From the NCBI RefSeq assembly GCF_900496995.4, contig NC_044009.1, positions 10,014,001-10,078,000 on the forward strand: a DNA stretch of 64,000 nucleotides, written 5' to 3'. Of the stretch, positions 13,301-28,200 are shown piece after piece (position 1 is the stretch's first letter; the number at the start of each line of letters is the position of its first letter). A program made the translations under genes and the position numbers. Below the pieces are notes generated by a model that saw nothing but the letters and a program-made list of their open reading frames with translations, made no database searches and was not told where the DNA came from. Source of the DNA: Aquila chrysaetos chrysaetos (lineage: Eukaryota > Chordata > Aves > Accipitriformes > Accipitridae).

Positions 13301-16300
13301 CTGTACAACTTTGGTGCAACTAAAATAGAAATGCATGTCTCTAGACTACAATGGTAGCTTACAGGGAATCACAAAAACACTTGATTAGTAAACTATTTGA
13401 AAGTCAAACGTTTCCACACAGTGCTTCCTAGTTCTCTGCATCCCACGCTGTTAGCCAAGAGATAACAAACAGTAGTGCTGGAGGGATGAGCATCTGCTCT
13501 CTGCATATATGAACAAGCATCCTGAACTAGAAGCACACATACTTGGAACAGGGAATATAGCATTTCTTCATGGCCTACAAACACAGAGTTTCTCCTACAA
13601 CCACACTCAGCAGCAGGCAGTAGAAGAGATGAACAGAAAGGACTAGGAAAGCTCATGCCAGGTATGCTCTGCCCCTGCACTTAGCACTCACTGAACCCTG
13701 TAAACTTGCTACTACTTCGTTTGTTCAACAAATCTTGACCTGCCCAGAAAGAACCTGCAATCAAGTGACCCCATTTCAGCCACAGTGAGCTGCAAGAGAT
13801 GCACGTTATTCTCACAGAATCAACTTTAATGATACAGGTTCAGGGAAATTCAGTGAAGTCAGTACAGACTGGGAGGAACAAGCCATTGCTACAAATACGT
13901 CCTCACAGCAGCCAAAGGTGAGCCAAACACTGTGAAAGCATCCAGCCCTTGGCAGGTCAAAAAGGCTGCTCTTAACTTCTCAAAAGATGGTCTTGCTGCC
14001 TGCCAGCCAGCATCATGCAATACCCTTAACACTGCATTTCCATTTATTTGGAGACAGTATTATTTTCCTTGTCTCCCACCTGCATAGTGCCTCAGAGGCT
14101 AGGCAATCTGACTAGCTATCTCTCTTCACTTCATGTCGTGGCTCCTTTTCATGCCATCACTGACAGCAAATCTGACACTGTTGTGCCAGTCAACCACTGT
14201 CTCAACAAATGCCTTAGATTTCTGAGATCTACACAAACTCTTCATAGTTCTATCTCCTATCTGCACCTCAGCAAAAGACATGAACAGATGTATCAGGCTA
14301 GGTACACATCCGGATTTCATTTTTCAAGTTAATGAAAACTCCAATTAGAGTTGTCTCAGAAACATCACTTCCAGAACAGTATTTTAAAAAGCTACTGTTC
14401 CATTAAGCTTTAACTATTCACAATCCAACCCCAATTTTTTTTGTTAAAAGCTTCTACTGCTATTGATCAGCATTTTGATTAATTCAGTAACTGCCAAAGC
14501 CAGTTTTCAGCTGGAAGCAAAACAGCACCTCCTTTTAATACACTCGAAGGAAAACATAGTCCATCTCATATTTCATGGAAGTCAAAACACAAGACAGCTA
14601 ACTAGGCTTTAAACAATTTTTCATTTACGTCCTGTTTTCTAGACAGTCTCATGCCATCCATCCAGTTTTTAAGTAAGAGTACATGGATATATCTTGTATT
14701 TGCTTTTTATACAGGTTCTAAAACCACTTAGTTAGCTTTGCCATTGTTCAATAAAGACAACTGCTTCCCAGACCATGGCACTTACTTTTAGACTGTTCAT
14801 TCTCAAGAGAAAGAAGCCCCAGCTCTGCTTTGACTTTTTCTAATTCCATTTCCAGAGTTTTCTGCAGTTCTACCATTTCAGCCTGATGTTTTTCAGACAG
14901 CTCTTCACACGTGTTTTTTAAACGCACATCAGACTCCAATTCCCAGTCTCTTTTGAGAGTCTAAGAGAGCAAGACATGCATTATTAAAGCAAACACATTT
15001 AGTAAATTACTACTTTTTTTTTTTTTTCTCTCCTCCATTTATTTGTCCTCTACAATAAATATATAGTAGACACAGGACTTCTACCAGCTCTAGTTTACTG
15101 AAAGGAGTTTTACTTTTTCTTGTATGAAGAACAGAATTTGTACCTCTAATGCCTGGGTATGCGTCTCTTCCATTTCCAATTCTATTTTCTTTCTTTGATC
15201 AACTGTGAAATAAAATACTTATTAATAAATTTACATAAAAGGTTATGATTAAATGGTAAGTAGAAATATGGATGAGATTACCATTTTCAGCATCAAACTC
15301 AGGGCTTAAATAAGTAGGCACACAGCAGTGTAAAGTACCAGTTAATGCCATTTTAGATGCTAGCATTTCACTGCACGTCACTATTAAGTGTTTGAATCAT
15401 CTTTATCTCCAGAGACACAGCAAAAGAGTAGCAGGCGGCGGCAGTGGTAAGTAGGAAACTCTTCAAATTTCTTCTAAGAATGCCTAGGAAACAGACTGCG
15501 AGACAGATGCTATTATCTGCCCAGTTATCACTGACACCAACAGCTTCTTCCTTCTCATCTCCTCCCCAGATTCATTCCAACTTCTTGTTCAGCACCTTTC
15601 TTGGTCTGCAAGAACCCTGTAAAGTCCCCTTCTCACAGCTTCAAAGTACCCTTGCCTTAGCTTGCAACCTTATTTCAAGTCTTTCTGTGGGAAATGAGAA
15701 CTCAGAGACCAAGGTGGTGCCAGCTACCCAGCTAATGGTCCAGTAGAGGAAGAAATATCTTCTAAGTTACAAGACAGCCTCCCAGCACTCAAGTGAGTTG
15801 CGTCATGTCCAATCATCACCTCCCTGACAAGAAATGTCTTTCCTCTAGCCCCGCAGGTAACAGTATCCACAACTCCCTTCCAGGTCTCCTGCATCATCTG
15901 CTTCCAAATTCTCCTTCTCAGCCTCTACATTCAACCACTCAGAAGTGGTTACGTTCATATTAAGTTACATTGCCATAACGCACGTAAACAGCATTGATCT
16001 TAAGAACTGCATCTAGACCTCCTCCTGCTCCCAAATCCCATCATGCCATCGGTTCACTATATTACTGGTGATAACAAATGGTTTTCTACTCGAGTCAAAA
16101 AGACACATTCTCTTGCTCTCAGGGAAGGACAACTAAAAGAATGGCTCCTAAACTTCTTCAGTGAACTGCTGCAGTCCTCACCTTTCTCCAGAAATTCCTC
16201 AACCTCTGCCATACAGGTCAGAAATGGTCTCCTGACCTGAGAAAAGGCAAATATCCCAAACAATGTCAAGCACACTACCAGCAGGCCTTCAATACTATCA

Positions 16301-19300
16301 AGTGCAGCCTTCCCCTTGCTGATGTCAGAATACAATCTTATAACAAACACATTTCAAAGGACACCCAGCTGCAGGTTCTCTCTCACTGAGCCTTTCAGTT
16401 CCTTTCCAACTCCCTTTATCCTCCTTTTGAAACCACTGAGAGGGCAAGCCAGGAAGCATTTCCATGTCTTGTCAGAAACACAACAGTAGTCAGTGCTGAC
16501 TTAGGGCAATAAAAAACCTTAAGAAACATAAGGGGTAAGAGCTCTACTCTTTGCACCAATTAAACTCTTTATGAGAGCTCTGTCTTATGCCTCCTGAAAG
16601 CAACTAGTTCAGTATAGTGCTATTTTACAGAGGTAGCAGCAAAACACCCGTATAGTTGAAGAAAAATTAAATTTAGGTCTGGACAACTTCATTTGCATAT
16701 ATAAAACATGCACTCTTGCACATGCCAGTCTAGCCGCTGTCCCTACTCAAGGCAATGCCAGCCGTCACTCAAAAGGCCAGCTCTACGTCAAGACAGGAAC
16801 CTGCAGAGGAAGAAAAATACTGACAGAGTTCCAATTTCTGGTCCATTATTCCCAAATTTTAATACCTAGTTCTTGCTGATACTTTGACTTAAGGTCTTCT
16901 TTTTCCTTCAGACACTGTTCTTTAATCTTCTCCCACTCCAGCTGATGGCGGCTTTGCAGAATTGCTACCTCTTGAGAACGCTTATCATTGAGCATCTCCC
17001 GTAGTTCCACAAGGGCAGTCTCCCTTTCTTTTCTCAAGTTAGACTGTGTAAGCTCAAGCTGAGAGGTATGCATATTATTTAAGCTTAGGCGTAAAGCTTC
17101 CAGTTCAAGGCTGTGCAGTGCCTGTAATGGAGAAGAAAAAGGTTTTTTCCCTCCCCCCTAATGAAATGTGTTCACTTTTTTCATGAGCAGTTTCAGTTTC
17201 AATTGCTTTCAATTTAAACACATCTAAGTTTTGCCTTTCTGTATTTGGAGAGTGTTTCTTCATGGTAGGGACAGAATCCTGAAAATAAGCTAACATTTGT
17301 TACAATGAGATTTGCATAATGTTTTCAGTGAGAAGTAAAAGGCTTTCCTTGCCCTCCTCTTAACTTCATCTCCTACCAAATACCTTGTATCTGTCAACTT
17401 CCTCACAATGTCATCAGAGCAGAACACAAGCTCACCCCAATCCTTCACTGTCTATTAAAAAAATTCCTCATATTTGCTATTGGTTATAATTTGTTAAAAA
17501 GCAACATTCTGAAGCGGTATTGGAAAAGTGGAAATAAAATTCACCATCCCTCAATTAAAAAAAAAAAAAAAAAGCAAGGAATATACAACAGTTAGAAACA
17601 GCCGCTAAAATAGACCAACCAAACTTTCCAATTCTTAAATAAACTTAACAGTACACCAACAACTTGTAATTAGACCTAACACAAGACATACTCTTTCCAT
17701 TTCCACTTTGCATTTAGTGGAAGTGTTCAAAAACCCGGTAAATAGTTAGAGGAAAAATTCAGGTTTACATACTTAAGTTTAGCACGGAAGCATTCCTAAT
17801 TACATTAGTGGGATAATAAACAGTGAGAGGGGTTTACTATTTTTTATAAATTTACTTGTTAAACTTAAAGACATGAAAAATTACAGGTTTTTTGTGGTTT
17901 TTTTTTTTTAACCTCACCTATTTAACCATCCAGTTTTCTTCAGAATTAAAGTTAAAATATAACTGCAGTGAGGATCCTGGAGAACTCCTGTAGAAAATAT
18001 CTACTACCACCCACCAAGAGAACACTCCTAATTCTTCAATTGCAGCACTATATAAAAAAAGCACACATAGCATGCACAAAAATCAAGGAGCCTTCTCTTT
18101 GCAACAGTCAGGTAACCACTACAGTAATTACTGTGTTTCTTTATTTTACCTGTGATTGGAGCTGAGCTTGCTCAATCTCTGCTTTGTGTGTGGCTGCCAT
18201 TTGCTGCCGAAGTTCATCCAACAGCTGCTGATGTTCTTTATTTAGTTCAGCACGGAGCTTCTCCATTTCCTCTTCATGTTTAGTAATCAGTTCAGAGATT
18301 TCACGATCGTGCTCTCGTTCATGTACCTGCAGAGAATACTCAGATAAAGAGCTTTCTTCAAAATATGGCTAGTTAGCCCCCCGATAAATTACTGACCCAA
18401 AATTCTTCCCTCCTCCTGACCCCAAATCAACGACACCATGGAAAAAAACAATTAATAGATTTTTGCATCTCCAAAACATTTATACTGCTTAAATGACAAA
18501 CAATACAAAATGAATTTATTTTTCTGGAATAAACCCAATTATAGCATTTACCTTTTTTATTAAAGCAATCTGTTCCTTTTTTTCTTCTTCCAACTTCTGC
18601 TGTTTTTCCACTTTATCTTTTATTTCAGCATTTAATTCTTCTATCTGAAAACAGGCATACAAACATTTGCAATGACTACCTTAAGCGTTCTGAAATGCCA
18701 AGACTGCTGCTGCTATAGGGGTTTCCTACCTCCTTCTTATGTGTCAAACTCACTTTAGTTAATTCGGCAAGGCGTTGAGTCTCCAGTTTATCCATTTCCT
18801 CTTTGTAATGTTTCACCATCTTGGATCGTGTCTCCTGCAGAGCTTGTGCAGACTGAAGGGACTCCTGCAAGCGAGTCTCAAGCTCCACATGAGCTTTCTT
18901 CAAATGGGCAATTTCTTTGGTCAGCTGGCTTTTTTCCTCACTGTATTCAGTACTTTTTGCCTTTATTTCAGCATTAAGTTTATGAATTTCTAGGTTGCTG
19001 AAGTTTAACCTGTCCTCATATCCCAGTCTTTCACACTCCCGTATTTCTTGGAGGCTTTTCACTTCAGCATTAAGTTCATGTATGTTTTTCTCAAGACCCT
19101 CAATGATGCTAGCATTCTCTGCTAGTGCTTTTTGTGCTTTTATTAGATCCTCCTTCACATCAGATAATCTTTCTCCTAAGGTTGTTTTTTCCTTCAAGAA
19201 GATTGCTAAATTTTGTTCTTTATTATCAATTTCAGCTTTGAGCAACTCCTGTTCTTTTAGCAATGTTTCTTCAGATATGGTTTTCTGACCAAGCAGCTCT

Positions 19301-22300
19301 GCTATTGTCTGATTTTTGGCCTTCTGAGCATCAAGCTGGCTTTGCATTTGATCCCTTTGACTTTGCAAAGCAGCTAACTGACGTCCAAAAAGAGACTGTA
19401 CTTCACTTGTTACAGAATCAGCAGCTGTTTTCTGCTCCTGAACATCTTTCACTAATTGCTCCTGAGTTCGCAGCTGCACCATCAACATTTCTCTTTCCTT
19501 CTGGAGGTCTTTTACCATTTCTTGCCAGGTAGAGGATGTTGACACTTGTGTTAAAGGCTCTACAGCACAGTAATGCTGGCCTCCATCCACACCTTGCTGC
19601 TTTACTAGAAACATTATTTTGTTTTCAAGTTCTTTCTCCTTCTCTGTTTTTTGAAGAAGTTCTTTTTCACAACGGATCCGTGCTTCACGTTCCTCATCCA
19701 GTTCCACATGCATATGAGAGAGCTCAGCCATTACTTTTTCCCATTTTCCAACAGCTTCTTGGGCCTCCTTATAAGATTTCATCAAGGCTGACTCCTTCTT
19801 ATGGAGCTGCTCAGTTAGCTTCACACATCTCTCTACTAAACAAGCCGTCTCATCATCCTTTACGTCATTGTGGTCACTTATTTTGTTTTGCTGCGGGGAG
19901 CTATCTGACAAAGATGAAACAAAGGCCTCTGCTCCCACCTCAGTCTCTTCAAAAGTCTCTTGAGCCAAACGGCTAGGACATGTTTCCTCATCAAGGACCA
20001 AGTTTAATGAAGGAGGTATAAAATCTCTGCTGGGTTCTAGAAGCACACTACTGTCTAACCCATACCTACTGCATGTACCTTCTTCAATGGCATAACCTTC
20101 AGAAGTGCTGGATGCATATGACTCCTCTGGTCTCTCTGTGGAGATGAGATATTTAGCCAATATGCCTTCAACACCACTGAAAAGCCCTAGTTCTGACAAG
20201 TGTTCTTCAGACAGTTTATCTCCTTCACTATTTTCATTATTCTCTGTGATGTCTGAATTTTTAATTTCTTCTAATTGATCCCTTGAGGAGTCTACTCCCA
20301 AGTCACACTGGAACTCTAGTTCTTCATGAACTAGCTCACCTTCACCTTTCAACTGGTGCGGTTTATTCCACATCTCCTCAAGCTCTCCTCTCTGCAACTG
20401 CAACACCTCCGGTAAAATCTCATTTTCCCTCAATTTCATTAGCTTTTTATTTGAGACAATCTCTTCATCATGCTTTTGCCCTACATCTATACTTTTTTCA
20501 GCCTCATAAAGTCGCTTTTCATTTAATTTCTGGATGAAAGAATTCAGGTTCTGAATCTCTTCATTCAAGGATTGTTTTTCTTGTTTATATTGCTGGGCTT
20601 CCTTAACCTGCTCTTCTGCATCAGAAAGTTGAGACTTAAGGCCATCAATTAAATTCTTGTATTTAGTCTCAATTTCAGATTTTTCTCTCTGGAAGTCTTC
20701 CTGTTGGTTTTCAAGTTTCTTTCTCAAATTTTCTTTATTAATTTCAGACTCACAAAGACTATTATTTAAATCAATTATTATCCCATTCAAATTCTGAATG
20801 TGTTCTTCAGAATTCAGAGCACAGAGTTCTTTTTTTAACTGTTCAAGTTCATTCTTGTATTTTAAAAGAGTTTCTTCTACATATGCCTGCTTGGCTTCTG
20901 CAATCTCTCTTCTGTGGCACTTCTCCAGCTCAGCCCTCAAGTTTTCCAACTGTTTGCAAATATCCTTTTCATGACTGATTTTCAGTTCTTCAATACATTG
21001 CCGTTCTTTCATTTTGGATAAAGCTATTTCATTTCTTAATTCTGTTATTTCTGAGTCCCGGAGAGAAAGGGTATGTTGCAATATAGACAAGCTAAATCTT
21101 TCTGATGTCAGTAGATCTTGAAGACTTTTAATATGTTGGTCTTTTTCTTCTATGCTTTTGTATAGCTGTTGCATTGTATCTTTCATATCCTCTTCCATTT
21201 GGGCAAGCAGATTTTCTTTATCTTTGGTATTCTTAAAAATAAAATATTACATATGAAATATGCCATCAAAATATGACATGTTTTAATTTCCTTAAGCCTC
21301 ATGCTTTTAATGGTAAATATTATTTGTGAAGATAAGTTAAGTGCAGGGTGTATCATTGGCCTAGGTAACAGGATATTTAAGCACATCCTTGAGAGTGGAA
21401 AGTACTACTGAAAGACTCTTCAAATGTGGTAACAAATATCAAATTGCCTAAGCAATAACAACTGGTGCACCACTGACTCTGGAGAGAAAGAAAACAGTGG
21501 CTGTCTCAAACTTCAGGTATTTTAACGAAAATAAAATAAAATAATATCAGAGCTACAGACACCTCTTCATCTCACAGCTATGTGCACAGAGAGAACACCT
21601 CCTGCAGGCAGGAGTAGGCCAACAGAACAGCCATGTCAAATTTTGACTCATCTGACTCACTTAAAAGTTTAAGGCTTCTACCTATGGCATTGCTGGTTAT
21701 GTTCTTAAAGGAAATCAGACCTTTTAGGCTGTTCCTTTAATGTATGTTAGTAACCACAATCCCTATAAATTTGTTTCTAAAAAAAGACTTTTTTTCATGA
21801 CCATGCCACTACAGCAGGTCAGAGTTATCACCAGATTTGAAATGCATATTATAAAAAAAAAGTAAGTATCTGTTATGTTTTTTTAACTTTAACTGAGTTT
21901 CTTTATTCATAGTGCTTGTTTCTGGAATGATTACATCAAAATACTCCCACACAAGGTTTTCACTTTGTTTTGTATCTGAAGCTAACATGATTACAGACAG
22001 TTCACTTTTACTCTCATCTACGTGTTTCAAGTTCACACACAACTGTATCGTTATATGCTTACACAGCACATCCAGCAACCTTCACCCCACTGCAAGCCTC
22101 TGTCAGTTATGTTCCCACATGCCTCAGTTCAAGAAACACCAGATGGACCTGCTTCTGATGGAAACTTCTTAATGTTATACAACATTTAGTAACAGAGCTA
22201 GAGACCAACCCTCCTGCAACAGAAACTGATGCAGTAATTTCAACAAATAAGCAAATTTTAAAGAGCCAGAACTGAATCCTTATTTCATACAAAAAAAAAA

Positions 22301-25190
22301 AAAAAATCTTAAATTGTGAGCAGCTATTTTGCCTTAGCTGAATATCATTACCTTCAGAAGAATAGATTTTTCATTCCACACTAAAGTGTAGTTTCAGTCC
22401 TGAAGCATCAATGTTACCTCATGCACAAATTAAATGTTCATTACAGGTTCTTCCTCCAAAAAGTACTACCTTGGCTTGTGCAAACACACCAAAAACTTAA
22501 CTATCTAGAGCTTGTAATTATAAAGGCACTTTAAAACATTTTTACCTTTTGAGAAGACTCCAGCTGTACTTCCAGGTCATATGCTTTCTGACGCAGCATC
22601 TCCAAATGTTGATTTTGCTCTCTGAGATGGTTCTGAAACAAGGACATCTGCTGCTGGGCTTCTGATACTTCATTCTTCCCATGGCTTTTATTCCTCAGCA
22701 TCTCATTAACCTGAACACATAAAAGTACTCACAGTCAGAAGAAAGTTTATATCAGAATAACTCATACACAAGTCTCACGGTATGCACAAAATATACTGTA
22801 ATCATTTACTATAGATTTACCTTATGTCCTTCATTCTCAATGAATAAGAAACTCCCTGAAAAGTCAGACAACACTTGTCATGTTTTAGATACTATTACTT
22901 ACTGTAAAGTTGTAAATGTTAGATAATTCATCTCTATGAAGCCTCCAAAATGAAGCAGGACTTCCAATGGACTGGACATACTGGTAAAAGGACAATGAAC
23001 AAAACCAGTCTTCTCTGCAAAGGATTTACAGCTCAATACTAAAGGTATTTTTTTACTCTACACCTCCCCCCAAATGAAAAGAAAACATATACCCCTATGG
23101 GGGTAAATAAAATGTAGCTTATTCATTTTTAAAACCTTTTTCTAAAGACTTTGCTAAAACCAAGAAGATAATATTTAAGACCATATTAGTATTTTCATCT
23201 GTTATCAAAGTTGACATGCTTCCACAAAAAATTTGCATCATATTCCTAGCTTTATTTAGCATATGTCCGAAGTGCTATTTAGAGGCTTTATCGTTGTCTT
23301 TCAAAGGCTTATGGAGCAAATCCCAATAATCATCTGTAGAGTAATTTTCACTATTACTACTTATTTTGTCAATAGCAATCAGAATTGTACATAGAAAGCA
23401 GTATTTTTTTGTCCTTTTCCAAAATTTCATTTAGCAGAGGATTTATTTTCCAGGGCATGACCAACAACTTCAAGATAATCCCTTGACTTCAGTAAATCCC
23501 AGGGGTTTTTTTGGTTGTTTGTTTGTTTTTTTGTTTTGTTTTGGGTTTTTTTGTTTTTTTTTTAAAAAAGCTTCCTATCCAGACATTTAAGACATGTAAT
23601 CCCTCCTAGTGCAATTCTTATCTTGTAAACCTGAAATAGTAAGTAAACATAAATATTACCCTTTGGCATATAGTACAAGGCTCCTGAGACAAGAAATATA
23701 CAGGTGTTCAGAGAGAATAGCCACTAGAACACTGAGCATCACCAAAAAAGAATAAAGTATTTTTATAAATATATTTTTTAAGTACATGAAAGGCTTAGTA
23801 TCCCTCATTATCCAGGGATTAGTTCCATGATCAACTTGTTGCACCGAAGCAGGTTTCTATGTGTCATAGGGGCTGCATCAACCATCTTCAGTTATTTTAA
23901 ATGTCCTTCTTTGAGCCAAGTCACATTACCTCAACATAGCAAGTTTCTGTATAACAGCTGAGCTGTTACAGTTGCCCATGTATATACTCAGAGTTTTCTT
24001 TGGCAAAGGCAAGGAAAACTGATCACATTTAAGCCCATAACATTACAGTGATTGTTGTGTATAGATCCCAAACCACTAACAGTATTGGGTAAAATTCCCT
24101 AACAAGGGCTAAACTGATGGACAAAGAAGTGTAATGACCTCCCAAACATTACACAGGCAAGTGGAAAATATCAGGATGTCTCTGGGACTTCTCCCTCGCA
24201 ACCGAAGAAAACTCTGCCTCGCCCTCAAATCATTTTCACTGCTGCATTGCAAACTGAACTATGAAGAGCTACGTGATAAGTTCAATATGTTTTTACATTC
24301 ATATTCCAAAACTGTTCTTACTCTCTTTGTAAGAAAATAAAAATTGGAGGAGAGGCACACCTGATGTAACTGAAGTTGCAAATCATGGATCTGACCAGCT
24401 ACGCGTGAAGCCTCTTCCTGTAGATCATCCCGATCCTTCTTTGTCTGTTGAAGGCAGCTTGTTAGTTTCCTGATGACTTCATTCTGCTCCCGAACCGTAG
24501 TCTCCTACATGGATCACAAGAAGTGCACGTTTCAAATTAAAATATTCTTAATATATTAGGAACCTAGTAAGTTTTCTTAAAGCAAAGCTGTTAAGAGTCT
24601 ATAGTTACGCTTAAGTTTTAACAAACTTGCACTAAAGGACAAGAAATGTTTGTGTTCAAACATGATGGCAAGGGTGATGAAAAAGGAATCTTACACTGAT
24701 CTCAGAGATGACAAAGCTAATCAAAAGTGACTTTTCAAACAAATAATAGGATACCAGTAATGAAATAAATATTTTTACTTAAAAATTTTGTAGTTCTTAT
24801 CGATTTAAGAGCAATCAAGTTTTCTACAGGACATAATGAATATTTAGTACCCCCTAAATTGTTTCCTATCTGTCAGCTCTTCTTTTCAGCCATGTAAGAG
24901 AAAGCTAATGAGATGGGATACATTAATCCTATTTTATGTTAATCACATTAATCTTTTCAATTTATTTCTCACCAACAGGAAATGTCTTTGTTTCCCCAGT
25001 CCTAGAAGGAGAAAAACAACATGTAAAGGGGGAAGCAACTATTCTTCAGAAGCAGCTGATAATTTACCTTTACATAGAAATGCTAGAGAAAGGGAATTCA
25101 AAATATCTTTTTTAATATTTTGGCAGAGGGGAAGGTACATGTCAGTTTAATAAAGTTTGACTTATCCTACTTAATCATTTGCCCATACTA

Positions 25191-25241
<51 letters not shown>

Positions 25242-28200
25242 CACCCCAAAACCAAAGAGCCACAAGTATTTATAAATATTCAAAAAGTGTGAATGATCTC
25301 AGGGGAAAGTCATTGAGGTGGTGGTGGTAGTGGTGTCTGTCATCCCATGTGAACGTTTGAAAAGGAGCCTAGCTGCATCTATGAAGTGGTTTTCAGACAT
25401 ATCCACAGAAGAATTAACATTTCAATAAGTACTTCCTTATCAATAGTTTGAACTTTTTTTTTTTTGCACTATTTTTCAGCGTGACCTTGTTATATAATAT
25501 ATATATATTAAAAAAAAAAAATACATATATATAAAGTTTTTATAGATACTGACTTAAGTCCTGTGTTTTTACATTGAGCCCCTACCTCAATGTATGATTA
25601 ACTACACTTACCTTAGTGGTTCTTGCAGGTTCTCTCTATAAAGGCCCACTCCTCAATATAGTAAGAAAATTTATCAATAAAAACTAGCAGCAAGTGTCCA
25701 ACCATTTCTCAGAAGAATTTAACTATGCATTTCCTAAAAACTTTCTAAAAATAGAGGCATTTCAAATTTAATTTTACTCTCACTTGATTCTAGCAATATG
25801 AAGTCCTAGACACTGGTGAATGGAAAAACCTCAGTACTGGTTTTTGCAGCACATGTTAGCAAGCTGAAGTACTTTTCAATAATACACAATACTTATTGAG
25901 TTTTGCCTCCTAAATATTTTTAGGATTAAAATAAAGTAGTGTTATCCCCATTACCCAATTCTATCAAACATACCTGAAGTTGCATAGAGTCACTGTGCTG
26001 GGTAAGTTGTTGCTGTAGCTCTTCCATCTGTGCAGTGAGTCTTTTGACCGCTTCCTGTTTCTCCAGAAGTCTGTTCTCTAAGTCAGCTATTCTCGCCTGA
26101 CACACCTTAGCATCAAGCTCACTGTATTCTGCAGCAGAATTTATCGTAACTTTCTTCATAAAAGAAACAAAAAAATTTATTTATTCACCAAAACAATATG
26201 CCATTTCTGGTTTGCAATTACTCTGAATATAAATTCAGCTTCAGTCTGAAATTCTGGGCAAATTCTAGTTTAAAAGTAATTCAACACTGGGACTTTAATA
26301 GAAACATTACACATAAAGTCCTTAATTCTTAAAGATTTCAAATAAAAAAATTTCAAAGATAATATATTTTCATATGATACTTTAATGCGCAAAGGCAAAT
26401 TAGGGAGAAGAGCATTGTGATTATACAGCACCAAATTGTGGCAAAGTACCATTTTGAGACGTGTTGGGATTTAAAATACATTCCAACTTACAATTTTGGG
26501 GGGTGGGAATACTACCAAAATTACATAAAGTTTTTACATCCAACTGTACTGACTGGAGAACAGTCCACCCACAGGAAAAATAATTATGTAAAGTTCTGGA
26601 CTTAAAATTAAATTCAAGTGTATGCAGCTATTGCAAATAAATATTCAACATACTCTGAGTTTCTACGGCTTTAACAACAGAACAAAAAAATAAGTACAAA
26701 GAGAAAAGCTGTTCCAATCAATCCTGTGGTTTCTTAGGAGCAGTATTATTACAATTTTCACAGAGGAGACAGTATCTTGTATTATATTTTAAATATTTTT
26801 TGGTTTTAATGTATGAAAAAAATTAAAGAATAAACCTACATTTCAATTAAAAACATTGTTCAAATTTCTCTGGACAAGGTCCATGATTTCACTAAAACCA
26901 GTTCTCTTAGCAACCAGTTTCGCAGCCAGTAAAAGTACATACAGATAAGTACCTGTTTTAGATTGCAAAATAGTGAAATTGCATCACTTTTATCATATTT
27001 GATAACAATGCTCAATAACTAATAATTTCAGTAACCAATTATCATACTCATCTTTCAAATATATATCAGCATCTTTTACTAAAGATACCTTCTTTCACAC
27101 TTACTTCAGCTGCATGATCATTCAGTACATCCCAGTTGGACAAGTCAGCACTCCCCTGGTAATTAAATAAAACAAACACTAAATCATGGCCATTTTAAAG
27201 ATACATAAGGAAAAGCTTAATTATTCTGGAAACACCCTAAACACATGAGCCAGAAAGGTCCATGTTGTGAGACAACATAGCAGTGAGAGAGAGAGACTGA
27301 CTTGTAATAGTAAACTCAGAGGGTCATTCAAGGTCAAATGAATGAAATAAATGCAAAACAAATTAATTTTTACGAATGTCTACTCAAAAATTTCGGGCTA
27401 AGTCTAACCACTGAGATTTAATGTATTATATTCTGCTTTTGTGGCTTGCAAATACGGTTCAGTACTCTTTACTACTAAATATTAGTAAACTAACTGACAG
27501 GAGATTATTTAACAAACATGCTAAAATCATTCTGACAATTACAAAAGCAGTATTATTTTCTGACACATATACTTAATGGAGCTTGATATCTTGAAAGATA
27601 CTTACCTCTCACTAAATTCACAACAAGACAAAGATGACTGTAGCACTATTTAGAAAACCCAGCCCATAGTCCTCCCTGTATTTTGAATCCGCACGAAGTA
27701 GTTTCCAATGACTACTGTCCCCCTAGAGGTGCCCCCTCCACATAACTTAGAAAGCAATTCCATTTGCTTTACTATTTACTACTAAAACTAGCTATTTGGA
27801 CAGAAGCTGTTTAGAAGCAATAAGTGATTTTTGTTGGTTTTTAATTTAAGTTCACATGAATGTAATAAGGACACTGCTATGGCTGAGTGACAAAATTCTG
27901 TATGCTTTTTCCTTAGTGCAAACAGCTTGGCATGTAGCTTCATAAAAGCCTTTGCAATGCTAACGTTATGCTCAGGATATCCTGAAATCCTCACAACAGA
28001 AAGCAGGATAATACATGCAAACGGTATCCTCTGTTACTGCAGGTTTCAAATACACTAGACTGATGCTATTGGTGTATGTTATGAAAGCACACTAATAGCT
28101 GGAGAGATGCTTTTTATGCGGAAGGCAGTGCCTTCCCAAAACTCATGAATCTTTGCATAGACAACATGCTGAAATGCACTGGGAAACTACTTTCTAAACA

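Noticed and set aside
25192..25238. Poly(A) tail of a processed pseudogene
   Set aside because: No coding-like sequence or poly(A) signal in front, and no flanking duplication was visible.
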